Shown: piece after piece, positions 32,401 through 44,399 of the stretch
Layout: every line of letters starts with the position of its first letter
Position numbering within the stretch: the first letter of the stretch is position 1
Assembly (NCBI GenBank): GCA_000727475.1
Contig: KL647335.1
Location: 206,735-270,734 of the forward strand
Direction of reading: 5' to 3'
DNA from: Sarcocystis neurona
Taxonomy: Eukaryota; Apicomplexa; Conoidasida; Eucoccidiorida; Sarcocystidae
DNA length: 64,000 bases
Translations under genes and position numbers: made by a program
The notes under the pieces: model-generated
What the model was told of the DNA's origin: nothing
Database searches by the model: none
The model's input: the letters and a program-made list of their open reading frames with translations, nothing else

Positions 32401-35400
32401 GGAGGAATTACAGGGCTTGGAGAAGAAATCGTGGTAGTAGAGAGACACGCGACGGGGCTGCACGTGGCGGAACTGGAACAAAGTTGACTTCAGGAGGCTA
32501 CTGCCCAAATAGGGACAACCGAGAAGAATCAAGGAGCAGCTCGCATCGCTACGGCCTTGCTCCGGTCACGGGGCCGCGTGACCTACCGCCAGTTTTACTA
32601 TTTTTACGGTATGTATTACGACTGTAGTGTACCACATATGCATACAAATATATAAAGGATATATCCGTATATGTGTGGTTGCTCACTTTGCAGTGTAGCA
32701 TGGGAAGACTGTCGGCGTACGACACACCAGAGGGCGTGTGTACTGGCGTGTATGTACGTACATATTTATTTAGCTGTTCTGAAAACACCTGTGTATCTTC
32801 GGCTCACAGGAAATTTCCGTGGCACAGTTGCTTAATTGTTAACCAGTTGGTAGTTGTATTGGCAATATTATATTCAATATGAGAGGTTCGTGTTGTTGCC
32901 CACACTCGACCACACAGCGCTCCTAAAGAGGGAATGCCATTACCGACGGGCTTTCGCCTCAGTTGCGTTTGTTCGTGCTTTCCTCACTGGTGTATTTCCT
33001 CGTGCTGTTGTGTCCCTCCTACGGATGTTTTCCTTGCTGCCGGTTTATGTGGTGTTGCTTCTGTGACTACTGAAGCTGCTGCTTTGCTGCTGAAGCAACT
33101 GTCGTATCTTTTAGGATTGCTATTGCTGGACGTTGTGCTGCTTCCTGTGCCGCTGTTGCATCTGAAAAGGGAAAACCGACAGAGCGGCAGCGAGGCAGAT
33201 CTCCTATTACGCGGGTATATCGTAAAGCAAGGCAACACATCACCGCTCTGGTGTGTGTATTTTGACATGTGTATACGGAAGTGTGAGCACATACACATGG
33301 AGCAGTGCAGACTGCTGTGCACGAAAGTTGGCACGTCAAAAGCAGCGACTGTAAGGATGAAACACTGAGAGCCGCTATCAGAAAGAGCCAAACGCAGCAA
33401 CAGAGTGAAGTTTGCTTCCCCGGTACGTGCAAAACATCAGTTCACTTGTGTGGATACAAGAATGACTCTACATACGTATGTGGTGCAAGAATAAATAAAA
33501 AGCAACCTGCACCGAAGAAACTCGCGTTCTGAAGGTGGGCAGTCGTCGTGAATCAAATTCTCAAATTTTCCGGGTATAGATGTATGCATTGTTAATACCC
33601 CCCCGCTTCACCACACTCAGCATCAGCGCACATACGTGCGTATGTATATCTGTGCATATATTTACGTAGGAATATACCAGTAGATATACGGGGAGAATGA
33701 AATCCAAAAGAATTTCCGCTGGTACCGCGTTTCTTCTCCTGTCTCTGCGAAACTGAACGGCAAACCCCCGGCTTTCTGGGACAGTTCACACGCAGTAAGT
33801 GAGTTTGTTCCTGTTCACACACACCTGCACATAAATCCTCCCGCATACGAAAGAAGAACGGTGCAAAGTCGTTTGGTGCAGCCCCCCGTCTTTTGATATT
33901 GAAACAAGAGAAGGCGGCCCGTGTGTTTCGATTTCTCTCTTCTTCTCTCGCTCTGTCTCTCACTCTGTCTCTCCCTCTGCGCGAACACCTCTGTCCTTGC
34001 ATAGCTGGATAGATTTTGCAAGACGTCGCGGTCCCGTGTTCACGTGCCCTAGGCGCTCGACTGTCTCCGACAGCGGAGTAAAACGCAACAAGCTGAGGGA
34101 CTGCAGGGAAAGAAAACAAATTCGCAAGGTGGTAGTGAGCGGAAGGCGACACATGCTCATACATTGAGAAGTCGTTCAAATTTGGCCTTATGAAGTTGCA
34201 GTGCTCCACAATGCATTAATTTTCAAGCAGCTCTAGACCGTTTGTGTCCAAGAGCACGAAAACATCAGGCGGCAGCAACGTAGCTGGAAGCCACACCGAT
34301 GCAGCGATAACCCTTCTGCACGAAAGGTTTCCCTGAGTGGGAATGAGTTCATTATTGAATATGAGTGTCTTTATTAGTGTATACCGGAAGTAGCCGTTTT
34401 GCTGGGGAAGGAGTTACCGCCTTCCGAACTATTGCAGCTTTCCTTGAGTCTATCAAGGGAAGACCGTCCTCACTCTTGCGCTTCTGCTTGAGCAGACGCT
34501 ACAGCAAAGTGCTTCCGCCACTAGGCGAGGACTTCGAATTGATGTACTCTGCACTCCTGAAGAAGGTATGCAAAAAGTCCGGGAAATCCGTATGGAACAA
34601 TAGTCAAAACGTCATGTGAAGGGCTGTTTGTCTGGTGACGCCCGCTGCCGGATAAAGTGTTCAAGAAGAAGCTCTCTTAAGGCGGTGTCGTCGACAAGTG
34701 AGTACGCTGCGTAATACCACTGCGGGGAGGCCAGTTGACGCACACAACGGTAGGGGGTCAGAAAACACGAGTGAAACGCAGTTCGGCGTGTGTCGTGTGA
34801 AAGCAAGTGACCTGTCTCCACGTTTGAAAAGAAACACCTCCAACCCGCAAGGCAGTGAAAAAACTGGCGCGCCGCTCGTGGTAGGCCTACAACGCTCGTG
34901 GTAGGCCTACAACATGAAACTGGTTTCAAGTCGTCTAGTGGGAAGACATTACCGTAGAGGCAGAGGCAGAAGCAAGTGAAAGAAACAAGCCAGTTCTTCC
35001 CAGCGTGACGACAGGCGCAGGACTTTGCCTATTTGTGTGGGTTTCATTCACTATTCTATGCACGTCTGCAGGCAAACAGCATAGTACACGAATGTTGGCA
35101 GTTCGTTGATGGTTGTGAGGCTACAGGAACGCGTGCAAGTGGGTCGTTTCACAAATGTCCCTGCAGATGATCCGTATTGTTGCACCTCAAGAAAACTCGA
35201 GCTCCCGTGCTGCTGCAAAATGCTGCAGCGGACGCACGGCGAGGCAGGTGGCCGCGTCGAATCGAGTGAGACTCCGGGGAAGACACACGTGCATCCAGTC
35301 CGCGAAGCAGGCACTCAAAGCTTAATGCAACGAAGAGAACAGCTGGATGCAAGTGAGTTCTGTGTTTGCTAGAAGACAACGCTGTCAGATACCGTGCGGT

Positions 35401-36758
35401 CCACCCTTCCCGTGTGCCGACGCTTCCACCAGATTGTCCTTTGAAGGTCAGAAAACAGAATTGCACGTCTACACTCTTCAACCAAATTATTTCCTACAAG
35501 CGAAACTGTACACTCTTCAGTCGAATTTTCTACTGAAAATCAGACCGCAGAAGTAGATGTTTCCACTCGTCAGTCAAACCCTTTTCTTGAGTTCAGACTG
35601 CAGAACTGCACTTGAACGTGAATCGTACAGTTGTGAGTCACGAGACTATGTGCCTCTCCAGCTTTTTCAGGAGGACCAAAACACACATATGCACAGGCAG
35701 CTGTGTGCATAATATATGTATATATATATGTATCTATATATATGTATTTATAGCCGCGACGAAAGCAACAGCAGGATGCCACCGCATGTCGTGTCAAATC
35801 CTACACGTCTCAGAAGCCTTGCAATAACTACACAGAAGTGACTAGTACTAATGGGACCAAACCCTGCGTCCAAACAGTGTCTGCTCTACTGGTCAGGCTT
35901 GTTCGTGTGACGAGTGCAAAAGAACACGACGTGTTCACATCAGCTGTAGTGAAGGAAGACATCAATTCAAAGTGCGCCAGTGCGCTCCAACGCTGTTTCG
36001 CAGCCTGTGCTGCTACGACTGCAACGGAGAAGGTGGTCTCTTTCAAAAGGCTGGGTGCCCACACTAGACCAGCAGAGAATAAGACATCAACCATATAGGC
36101 TTCTCCGCTTCTACGCTGTTGCGCAACACGCTGGCGAAGGAGAGGTCGCTATCGATGGGAAAAGTTATTACTGCAGCGCGATCTGAGGGAGCTCTGGGCG
36201 CGCGCTGCCTGCGCCCAGCATTCCTCCTTCGCTTGACGTCCCGAGGGCGCGTCTTTAGACATCAGGCGGTCCTCTCCATTTGAAATCATATACAAGTACA
36301 TGGGTGTTGGGCACCATTGACTTTGTACAGAAGTTCTTGCATAGACGAAAGCATCGTTTCTATTATTCGAGAGCTTTTGTCAGCAGCTCAGAGGAGTTCT
36401 TTTACCAACTTTATCCTATATAATTTAGTGTGGGGGTAATACGAATAAAACAACAACGCACCCGCGACGGGCTGCAGCCTTCTCCAAACTTCGTGGGCAG
36501 TAACGGTGTGTTACGCATGCATATTTGCTTCCCCGCGACGAACGACTCGCAGGATTTTCGCTGCAGCAGTTCTTTCTTTGTTTGTATGGAAGCTGCCACA
36601 GCACCGTCGCCCTGCCAAGCTGCCATAACCCCCAGTCGCGATATGAAGAGACGTCAGACAAGTACTGCAACTGCTTTGAATAAGGGCCAAGAAACGCCGC
36701 CATTCGAGTGACGCTTAACTTGTTGCCGCTGTCGAAATGATCTCGTGCCTAAGTCAAA
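32400..36758. other. Second unique-sequence island without a supported gene
   Basis: About 4.3 kb of low-repeat sequence between a CAG block and the terminal exon of the Timeless-like gene. The largest frame is minus 33592-34209 (205 codons), with an Arg/Glu-rich middle and no recognisable motif; plus 34365-34619 and minus 35149-35481 are smaller. The 3' UTR and polyadenylation region of the Timeless-like gene must lie just left of 36759. I saw no tRNA, rRNA or transposase signature. Confidence 0.4.
34873..34912. repeat. Perfect 20-base tandem duplication
   Basis: CGCTCGTGGTAGGCCTACAA occurs twice head to tail. Each copy contains the palindrome GTAGGCCTAC. No function is implied by the surroundings. 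Confidence 0.95.
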
Positions 36759-39236
36759 TTATTCCTCTGCGTGAGGGCCTTCTGACGCTACGAACACGTC
36801 TGCCACAGACTGCATCAGCTGCCTCACTCTATCCACTTCACTTGCTGCCACCGTATCCCCAGATGCCGGTGCAGCAGCCGAGAGAAGAGCGTCGCTGCAT
36901 TCCTCAAATTCTGTATCCAGCAGAGCCAGACAGTCCAACGCCGTCGTTGCGGCGCCAGTCGTCTCTCGCCTCTTGCGAGCAGCAACAGTAGCACCAGAAC
37001 AACTGGCAGCAGAGTCAGCAGCTGCAGCAGCAGCCGTAGGGGTAGCAGCAACATTCGCAGCACCAGCCGCAGTGACTCTGCCATCGGAGAAAGAAGCAAC
37101 AGCAGCCAAAGCAGTGCGAGCAGCAACAGCAGGAGGAGAGCCTATCACAGCGACAGTAGCAGCAGGAGGAATGCGACCAGCAGCAACAGCCGCAGCAGCG
37201 CCGTCCGTACCGTCGGCAGCAGACGCACGCACTCCACCATTCGACGGAAAGCTGATAGCGGCGGCAGCATGGGTCAATGCCAGAGGATCAGCAGCAGCAG
37301 CAGCGACAATCGCTGGGAGTTCCCTAGAAGAAGTGTAAGTGTCTGTGTGTTTTCGTCGCTTGACGAATCTTACGTCGTCGTCCTGCAGGGTTGGCTTCCT
37401 TGATCTGCTAGCAAGGCAGTTCTCTAGTTCGTTGATAATACTATCTGTGACCTCTTCCCCGTGCGGACTCGTATACCGGTGGCCATACATAGCAGAGTTG
37501 TCGTGAGCGACAAGTGGCCGTGCGTCTCCGTTGGGAACCGCCTGTGCTCCTACACCACGTGGAGCTAGTCCTGCTGCTGTTGCTGCTGCTGTCTCTCTCG
37601 CTTCTTCCGCGTCGTTATCTGCCCCCCAGTCGTCAAATTCTTCTCCCGAAGATAGAGAAAAGTCGCTATCACTGCTTTCTTCGTCCTCCTTTTCCTCCTC
37701 GTCATTTTTCTCCTGCCGCTTCCGACTTTCCGCAGCAGCACCAGGAAGGAGGGGAGGCCGCAGCTGCGGCTTTGCGGTGCTGCAGGCGTCTGTTGATCGC
37801 TTCGTTCCTGCGTCAGCTTTCCCTTTTCTCTCTGAGGCCACCTTGCGCAGCTGCTGCTGCTGTGTCACCAGGGCGTTGCTTGCAGCAACTTCTTCTACTT
37901 CGGAAGATTCATCCATTTGTTCTTCTTTTGCTTCTTCACTCGGCGACGCCGCCTGCTCTTCTACAGACGACTTCTTTCTGCGTCTCTCCTCATCTGTGTC
38001 TTTGGCTTCCTTATCTTTTTCCTCTCCTCCTTCTTCGACGTCTTCTGCAACGTCGCTTTCTCTGCTGTCGCTACCTTCTCCTCTCTCCCTCGTGCTGCTT
38101 CTCTTCTTATTTGTCTGCTGTACACCCCACACATTTCCCTCGTCCGTCGTATCTTCTCCTCTACCATCCGAATCCTCTGCAGTCCCTTCTCCCCCAGCAC
38201 TCTCTCGCTGCTGCTGCTGCTGCTCTCTCCCTCTGCTGCTGCTCTCTCTCCGACGCCCCGTCTCCTTTACACCTCTTTCCTCTTCTTCTTCTTCTTCGTC
38301 GTCGTCATCGTCTTCTTCTTCTTTTCTTCTTCTCCGCCTCTCCAACTTCATTTTCTTCTTCTTGTGTTTGTTCCGCCGACCTAGTCGCTGCTCCTCCTCC
38401 CTCTCCTCCTCCTCCTCAACTTCCTGCGGCTCCGGCACTGCCTTCTGCCGCGCAGCACGGGCCTGCTGCCGCTGCTGCTCCTCCTCCTCCGCCTCCAGGG
38501 CCGCACGCATGAGCAGCAGCTCCCCTCTGACGCCCGCTGCTGTGTGAAAAAGAGGACGCGTAAGAACGAGTTCAAGTATCGTCAGCTGCTTCTGCAGCCA
38601 GCTGACCGGCAGCTTCTCTTCCGCAGCTGACCAGAGCCACTCCCGGTTGCTCGTTCCTTCTACCGGTCTGCCTCCCAGCGCTGCGCAGACCCACAGGCCT
38701 GCCTCTACACACGGCAGAGTCCTTTGCAGCACGTATGGGGCACTCGCAGCAGCAGCAGCAGAGGGCCAGCAGCAGTCTTCTTCTTCTTCACGCCCCAACC
38801 TCGGTGTAGCAGCCGACTTCTGCGGTGGCTCGAGCCCGCTCGCTTCCTCTTCGGTTCCTCCCGACGCCACCAGCAGCAAGTGAGGATAGATCCTTCGGCG
38901 TTTCTCCTGTCTCTTCTTCTTCCGCATCAGCGGCGCGCGCCTCCTGCCGTGTCCCCCCTCCTCTCCACTGCTTCTGCTACTGCTGCTAGAGTGCTGCTCT
39001 GCTCCTCCTGTCCTTTCTTCCTCTTCTTGTCCTTCTCCTTCCTTCCGCATATTGTGGAAAGCAGCTGCCTCTCGTCTTCTTGCATTCCACCGCCGCAGGC
39101 AGTGCAGCAGCCGCTGCAACGGCAGGTCGCCCTGCAGCAGTTCTCTGTTCACTTCTGCTGCTTCAATAAACTCTCTCCATAGCAGTAGTTTCTCCACCAA
39201 AATGACGCGCTGCTTCGTACTGGGACGCTCCGGCTG
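36759..39236 (-). CDS. Timeless-like protein, terminal exon with third C-terminal-module-like segment
   Basis: Window residues 2001-2825; stop TAA at 36761-36759. Entry is phase 0 after TTCCCCAG (AG at 39238-39237) or a nearby AG at 39210. The exon begins with helices (R-V-I-L-V-E-K-L-L-L-W-R-E-F-I-E-A-A-E, then P-L-Q-R-L-L-H-C-L-R-R-W-N). Around 38560-38720 it encodes L-W-V-C-A-A-L-G-G-R-P-V, E-W-L-W-S-A-A-E-E-K-L-P-V and S-W-L-Q-K-Q-L-T-I-L-E-L. This has the same leucine-rich helix, tryptophan pair and final helix as the Timeless C-terminal module. The remainder is Glu/Lys, Gln, Ser and Ala low complexity with a patch R-F-V-K-R-R-K-H that could be a nuclear localisation signal. Hidden small introns in the low-complexity part cannot be excluded. 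Confidence 0.65.
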   Translation of the reverse strand, partial: QPERPSTKQRVILVEKLLLWREFIEAAEVNRELLQGDLPLQRLLHCLRRWNARRREAAAFHNMRKEGEGQEEEERTGGAEQHSSSSSRSSGEEGGHGRRRAPLMRKKKRQEKRRRIYPHLLLVASGGTEEEASGLEPPQKSAATPRLGREEEEDCCWPSAAAAASAPYVLQRTLPCVEAGLWVCAALGGRPVEGTSNREWLWSAAEEKLPVSWLQKQLTILELVLTRPLFHTAAGVRGELLLMRAALEAEEEEQQRQQARAARQKAVPEPQEVEEEEEREEEQRLGRRNKHKKKKMKLERRRRRKEEEDDDDDEEEEEEERGVKETGRRRESSSRGREQQQQQRESAGGEGTAEDSDGRGEDTTDEGNVWGVQQTNKKRSSTRERGEGSDSRESDVAEDVEEGGEEKDKEAKDTDEERRRKKSSVEEQAASPSEEAKEEQMDESSEVEEVAASNALVTQQQQLRKVASERKGKADAGTKRSTDACSTAKPQLRPPLLPGAAAESRKRQEKNDEEEKEDEESSDSDFSLSSGEEFDDWGADNDAEEARETAAATAAGLAPRGVGAQAVPNGDARPLVAHDNSAMYGHRYTSPHGEEVTDSIINELENCLASRSRKPTLQDDDVRFVKRRKHTDTYTSSRELPAIVAAAAADPLALTHAAAAISFPSNGGVRASAADGTDGAAAAVAAGRIPPAATVAVIGSPPAVAARTALAAVASFSDGRVTAAGAANVAATPTAAAAAADSAASCSGATVAARKRRETTGAATTALDCLALLDTEFEECSDALLSAAAPASGDTVAASEVDRVRQLMQSVADVFVASEGPHAEE

Positions 39237-39283
39237 CTGGGGAACTCTCTGGCTTGCAGCAAGGACGCGTTCTCTTCGCTCAC

Positions 39284-39671
39284 CTTCAGGATCGTCTGCT
39301 GCTCCCGCCGCTGCTGCGTCTTCCTTCCCTTCGCTATTCTTTCTTCGAGCTCTGTAGCGGGGGTCCTGTCTGTGTTTCTCTCTCCTCCGCCGTCTGTGGT
39401 GCGTTGTCCTGCTGTCAGCCACACGACCCCAGGCCGCCGTGCGGCCAGCAAATCCTCTGCTGCTGCTCCTGCGGCCGTCCCATGTGCATTCCCCGCTGCT
39501 GCTGCTGCCTTCCCCTCCGCTTCCTCTCCTCTCTTCTGCTCCCTCTGCCCGCTGCCGTCTCTCTCGTCCGGCTGCTGCTTCTGCTGCAAAGACGCGGTGT
39601 CTTTCTCCTCGAGACCGACCGCCGCCAACAGCAGCAACACGCGTTCTTCCCTGCACCAGCGCCTCAAGCGA
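39284..39671 (-). CDS. Timeless-like protein, exon with charged linker
   Basis: Window residues 1871-2000. A strong acceptor (CTCGTTTCTGTTGCCAG, AG at 39673-39672) is followed by one base that completes the previous codon. The frame reads R-L-R-R-W-C-R-E-E-R-V-L-L-L-L-A-A-V-G-L-E-E-K and then Gln/Ala/Glu-rich linker to Q-Q-T-I-L-K. The donor CTGAAG/GTGAGC (39284/39283) is consensus, phase 0. A competing frame is open across the whole region; I preferred this one because of the two strong splice sites and the phase match. The following intron would be only 47 bases. Confidence 0.6.
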
Positions 39672-39779
39672 CTGGCAACAGAAACGAGGTAGAGAGAAAA
39701 CAGCGGGCGGGAACAAGGAGAATAATAAGAAGAAAGAAACACGGAAGACGGTCCGCAGCCGAAGGCACATACTTGCTCA

Positions 39780-42150
39780 CAAACGCACACAAACAGGTGT
39801 ATGTATACACACATAGGTACATGCGTACATACACACATATATTCACACATATATATAAATACACACATGCAGAAGTGCTCACATACATATATACGTACAT
39901 ATGAATGCATATACATTTACGAGCTCATACGTACATACATAGATATATACGCACATACAAATATATATACGTAGATGCACACCTACGTACATGTACACAC
40001 CTACACACATATATGTCTACATATACGGGTATATACATAAACGCATACGTACGTACATACACCTATACGTATATACATATACATATGCAGATATATATTT
40101 ATATCCGTAGACGCACACGTACATAAGTTCACATACCCACACAATATATGTGCATATGGTATATCCATATGCATATAGGGATATATACGTACGTTGATCG
40201 ACACGGGCAGCTCCGAACATATACGTGTGCATACGTCCGCACACGTACATATATATACATATATATGAGTATATAAATATATGTAAGTATTTACATACAT
40301 ATGTATATACCTGTATACGCACTACTTTTCTCCCTTCTCTTCCGCTGTCACAGACGCAGGCAAAAATATATATATATATATATGTGGCAGGCAGAAACGA
40401 TAGTGTGTGCATACGTAGTATCTACGTATATACATAAAAGAAGAAGACAGTATATTTCCGAGTAGCGTCTACTTCTATGCATATACACACATACATATAG
40501 ATATATACACATATGTAGGTGCACCTGAGAAGGAGGGAATTAGAGTATTTGTGAAAGACAGAGCAGAGTGCGGCAGTTGAATAGAAGTTTTGGGCTGCAC
40601 CGGGGGACGTTTGATCGCAGAGTGTACCACAGACAACACCCCGAGATCTGTCACAATGAAGAAGACGTATATTACCCTTTCATAAACATATAGTGCAGCA
40701 AGTCGACCTCTCCGTCTATCTCTATACCTATTTAAATATACGCAGCTTGCTTCCTACGGATACGTCTACCATATAAGCTTCTGTACTCACACTTGTATGA
40801 GTTGCACATATCTACCTTCCCCTCCTTCTCTCTCTATGTATATCTATCTGTCTGTATCTGTCTATCTGGTTATATCTGTCTGCACCCATATCTATCCATA
40901 TTTGGAGCTATCTATCTGTATGCATGCGTGTATATCTTTATTGATCGACTTATGTCTGTTTGTTTATCTATATCCATGTGTGTCTATCCATCCTTCTACA
41001 TCTCTCTATATCTATGTCTGTAGCTATCTATCTCTATCTGTGTCTAACTACCATCTCTACCTATGTCTATCCATCTTCATCTGTATCTGTCTATATCTAT
41101 ATCAACCGGTCTATACCCGTGTCCACTATCAACCAAATCATCTATCTATCTACCCTGACCTATTTAACGATATCTCTTTACCTACCTCTATTTACGTGCA
41201 TCTATTTAGCTATCTATACCTATCTGTCTATCCACCCATATTCATCTATCTATCGATATCTATACCTACCTATCTATGTCCATGTCTGTCTATATCTATC
41301 TATCTATTTGTTCATACGTATATATATCTATATCTACCTATACCCATATCTATCTATCTGCATGTATTTCTATACCTGTCTTCCCACACCTATCTAGCTA
41401 TATCTCTCTGTCTATATGTATATCTATCTATATGTCTGTGTACCTCTCTGTCTAGACAAGTATGTACACACAACGACAGATATATATACTATCTGAGTAG
41501 ATACGGGCAACTGCATTTGTTTGCCAAACGAAGAAATAAGTGGCCTCTTCCTTCCCATGAAAGTTCCCCCGGCCGTCTCTCCATCTCGCTATACCTATCC
41601 AGATGCATGTCTACATATCTAATGCATGCCTACTTGTATTTATTCATATATATATATATATATGCAGTGTGTTTGTGTCCGTACATATGTATCTATATGT
41701 AATGTATGTATATGTATACGTATGCATGTATGTATGCGTATGTATGTATGTTTGTGTATGTGTGTATATGTGTATGTGACTTTGTGTCTGTATGTATGTT
41801 CATGTATGTATGTGTATGCACGTACTTATATATGTATTTATATGTACGTACCCGTGTGTATGTATACGTGTGTGTGTACGTACGTCCGCATGCATGTATT
41901 TATATATATGCACATGTGCGTATGTATTTGTATGTACGTCTATGTGTGTTTTTATTGGGTGTGCATGTATATGTGTGCATATACGTATGCATGCATTTGT
42001 GTGTGTGTGTGTGTGTACATACATACACACATGCACGCATATATACATACGTTGTGCAGATGGAATTTACAGACTTCTTCGTATGAATAGAGCGCTAGTA
42101 CATATGCCTGTCTATATACCTGTGGCCTAAAACATAAATATATACATATA
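39780..42150. repeat. Microsatellite-filled intron with TATC array
   Basis: The intron 39672-42155 is TA/ACATA-rich at 39790-40530, carries a large CTATCTATCTGT (TATC-type) array at 40800-41460 and a TGTATGTATG array at 41690-42040. A unique patch at 40540-40680 has no coding character. Confidence 0.85.
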
Positions 42151-42155
42151 CACAC

Positions 42156-42265
42156 ATGTGAGGGAGCACATCTGGGATGCAGAGAGTCCGCAGCAGCTGC
42201 AGCAGCAACAGCAGCGTCAAGGACACTTCACGAGAGATGAAGGCAGGGCACATATGATTCAACTG
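42156..42265 (-). CDS. Timeless-like protein, leucine-rich helical exon
   Basis: Window residues 1835-1870. This exon has no long open frame around it and is recognised by content. After AAAAACTCAG (AG at 42267-42266) phase 0 reads Q-L-N-H-M-C-P-A-F-I-S-R-E-V, then a leucine helix L-T-L-L-L-L-L-Q-L-L-R-T-L-C and I-P-D-V-L-P-H. The donor CACAT/GTGTGT (42156/42155) is weak but is the one giving phase 2, as the next exon requires. The leucine helix resembles the L-L-W-L-Q-N-C-L-type helix that opens the Timeless C-terminal region. Confidence 0.55.
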
Positions 42266-42269
42266 CTGA

Positions 42270-43171
42270 GTTTTTTTCGAAGACTAAAAATTCGCTAAAA
42301 CTGGAAAGGACTGCAGGTGGGTCTTGGAGAAGTATACGGAGAAAGACCGCTGGTGGTATCGGCGTGCCTCAGGACACTTGCGCATTCAGCACGCATTTAA
42401 TATATATCTATCTTCACAGATAACATGTATATATAGAGAAAGGGAGACAGAGACAGAGACAGAGATAGAGAAGAGTATACACATCCATAGATACGTATAT
42501 GTATACGTGTGTGGGGGGTCCATGGCCGGTGTCTGTTTCGTACATTCCCACGGCTAATATATGTGTATGCAGACGCAGAATCAGAAGAAGATAAACATCC
42601 AGAGAGAGAGAGAGGAGGGGGAAGATAGAAAGAAGAGGGAAGATTACATATCGAAGTATTAGGAGGCCCTTTCTTGTAGACCTGCGTGTTTGCGGCTGTC
42701 TCAGATATAAGAGTCTTCCAGGTGCTCCATTACATAGGTGTGTGCATGCGGCGCATAGAGAAAAGTTCAAATGAAATTCATGTGAGAGAAAAAAATCAAA
42801 GACAAGTACGAAAATCCACGAAAAAGTACATAAATATGTCCACATGTGTACTAGGATGCGTATATAAAAGTACGAATATATATATATATATATATACATA
42901 TACACACACACATATACACATACACATATACACACATATACATATATAGATTTATACGTGGCCTCTTTTTTCATATGAATTTTATGGAAAACCTAAAATT
43001 TTCATATATTTATGTATGTGGAAGTTTAGATGAAGGTCGTGTCAAGCCGAGGCACAAGGAGACGTGGAGAAAAATGTAGGGAAGACACGCCACACACACG
43101 CTAAGGCAGCACATGATTTCCTGCTGCGCAGGAAGAACGGGAAGAAACGAATAAAAAGAAGAAAAGCCTAC
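42270..43171. other. Intron of the Timeless-like gene
   Basis: Contains GAGA and TA/CACATA microsatellites (42420-42480, 42600-42640, 42880-42960). A unique patch at 42650-42780 could hide a 36-40 base exon (V-Y-K-K-G-P-P-N-T-S-I after AACACGCAG), but the flanking exons already join in phase without it, so it is not called. Confidence 0.5.
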
Positions 43172-43284
43172 GGATGAATCTTGAAAAAGGAAGTTCTGCA
43201 GGACGACAATGCGCTCCCCCAGCGTCTCGACAGACATATCTGCGGCCACACGCCAGAAATACGACGCTCCGGAGTCGCTGCCAC
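43172..43284 (-). CDS. Timeless-like protein, second copy of the C-terminal module (W-containing part)
   Basis: Window residues 1797-1834. The acceptor TTTTCTGCTGCAG (AG at 43286-43285) is followed by two bases completing a Cys codon, then G-S-D-S-G-A-S-Y-F-W-R-V-A-A-D-M-S-V-E-T. The exon goes on L-G-E-R-I-V-V-L-Q-N-F-L-F-Q-D-S-S and leaves phase 0 at TCATCC/GTAGGC (43172/43171). The F-W-R-V, Ser, helix arrangement closely parallels the end of the human TIMELESS C-terminal domain (F-W-R-I, then a Ser-led helix). Confidence 0.7.
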
Positions 43285-43399
43285 CTGCAGCAGAAAATTT
43301 CGTTTATATCGCCCCGCGCAACGCCAGGTCGCACTCTGCGGCTCCGCAGATAAAAAGTCCACCGCCACAGAGGCAGCAACACGGATAGAAAAGTAGGGG

Positions 43400-43960
43400 T
43401 AAAATGCTACAGATACATCTATATGTGATGGGTTTACTATCCGCGTATACATACGCACAGGCAGAGGGAGAGGGAAGAGCGCTGTGTGTGTATACATATA
43501 TACATATATATATATATACGTATATCTATATATATATATATATCTTTTCAGTAGGTGTATCACAGAGACAGAAACAGAGATAGAGAAACAGCAGTGTGTA
43601 GACATATACACACACACATATATATATGTGTGAACGTATACCTATATATATATATAAGTATTCACCAGATGTATCACATGCCCAGAGAGAGAGATAAAGC
43701 GAGAAACAGCAATGTGTACATACATATATCTATATATACATATGTATGCACACAATTATATATATATATATATATACGTACTGTGTTGAGTAGGTGTATC
43801 AGATAGAAAGAGACAACGAAAAACAGCAACGTGTAGATACATACACATATACTAAACATACATCTACACATGTCTACGTATATGTCTGGACATATATATA
43901 TGTGTAGTCCGTGAACATACGTATAGGGTAGATTCATAGATGAATAAATTTGTGTGTGGA
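43400..43960. repeat. TA/CACATA microsatellite in intron
   Basis: (TA)n, TATACATA and CACACA arrays, with the phrase GTAGGTGTATCA(C/G)A recurring at about 43553, 43660 and 43790, giving an imperfect unit of roughly 110-120 bases (three copies). Lies within intron 43285-44291. Confidence 0.8.
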
Positions 43961-44291
43961 CGTTGAAAAGACGACTGTTTTGTGTCTCTGGCTGTTTGTG
44001 TATCGCCACCTGCAGAGACACGGGTGGGGGACGAGACGGAGACACGGAGAGGGAGACGGAGACGGGGAAGAGGAAAGTCGAGGGAAGTTTCCGTCTAGCA
44101 GCAGGAACTTCTCTGCTGAAAAAATGTTCACCAAGGGGACAGGGTCTGGGTTTGCTGCTGCTGCGTATAGATATAGCAGCGACGCGTCCCTTCTTCGTCT
44201 CTTCGGGCCCAGACGAGGACTGAAATCTCCGCCTTTTCACGTATCTTCGGAAGTTCTTCTGCTGCTGCGGCCCCTCTCCTCTGTCACTTAC

Positions 44292-44339
44292 ATAAGTTGC
44301 TCCTCTTCACTTTAAACGCGACCCTCTTCCAGTCGTCGT
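44292..44339 (-). CDS. Timeless-like protein, 48-base microexon
   Basis: Window residues 1781-1796. A TAG acceptor (44342-44340) in CTTTTGCTGAACGTAG adds two bases to the G left by the previous exon (Asp), then D-D-W-K-R-V-A-F-K-V-K-R-S-N-L. The donor TTAT/GTAAGT (44292/44291) has the full consensus. Phases on both sides agree (1 in, 1 out). The exon could begin somewhat further right if an upstream AG is used. Confidence 0.65.
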
Positions 44340-44399
44340 CTACGTTCAGCAAAAGTTGTCCTCTACCGTTGCCACGTGGACTTCCACGACTTCTACCTT

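Noticed and set aside
37514..38547. Plus-strand Leu/Ser/Pro frames of 332 and 338 codons
   Set aside because: Antisense shadow of the Glu/Lys/Ser-rich terminal exon of the Timeless-like gene.
42650..42760. Additional small exon V-Y-K-K-G-P-P-N-T-S-I in the Timeless-like gene
   Set aside because: Not needed for phase and has no family counterpart; kept only as a note.
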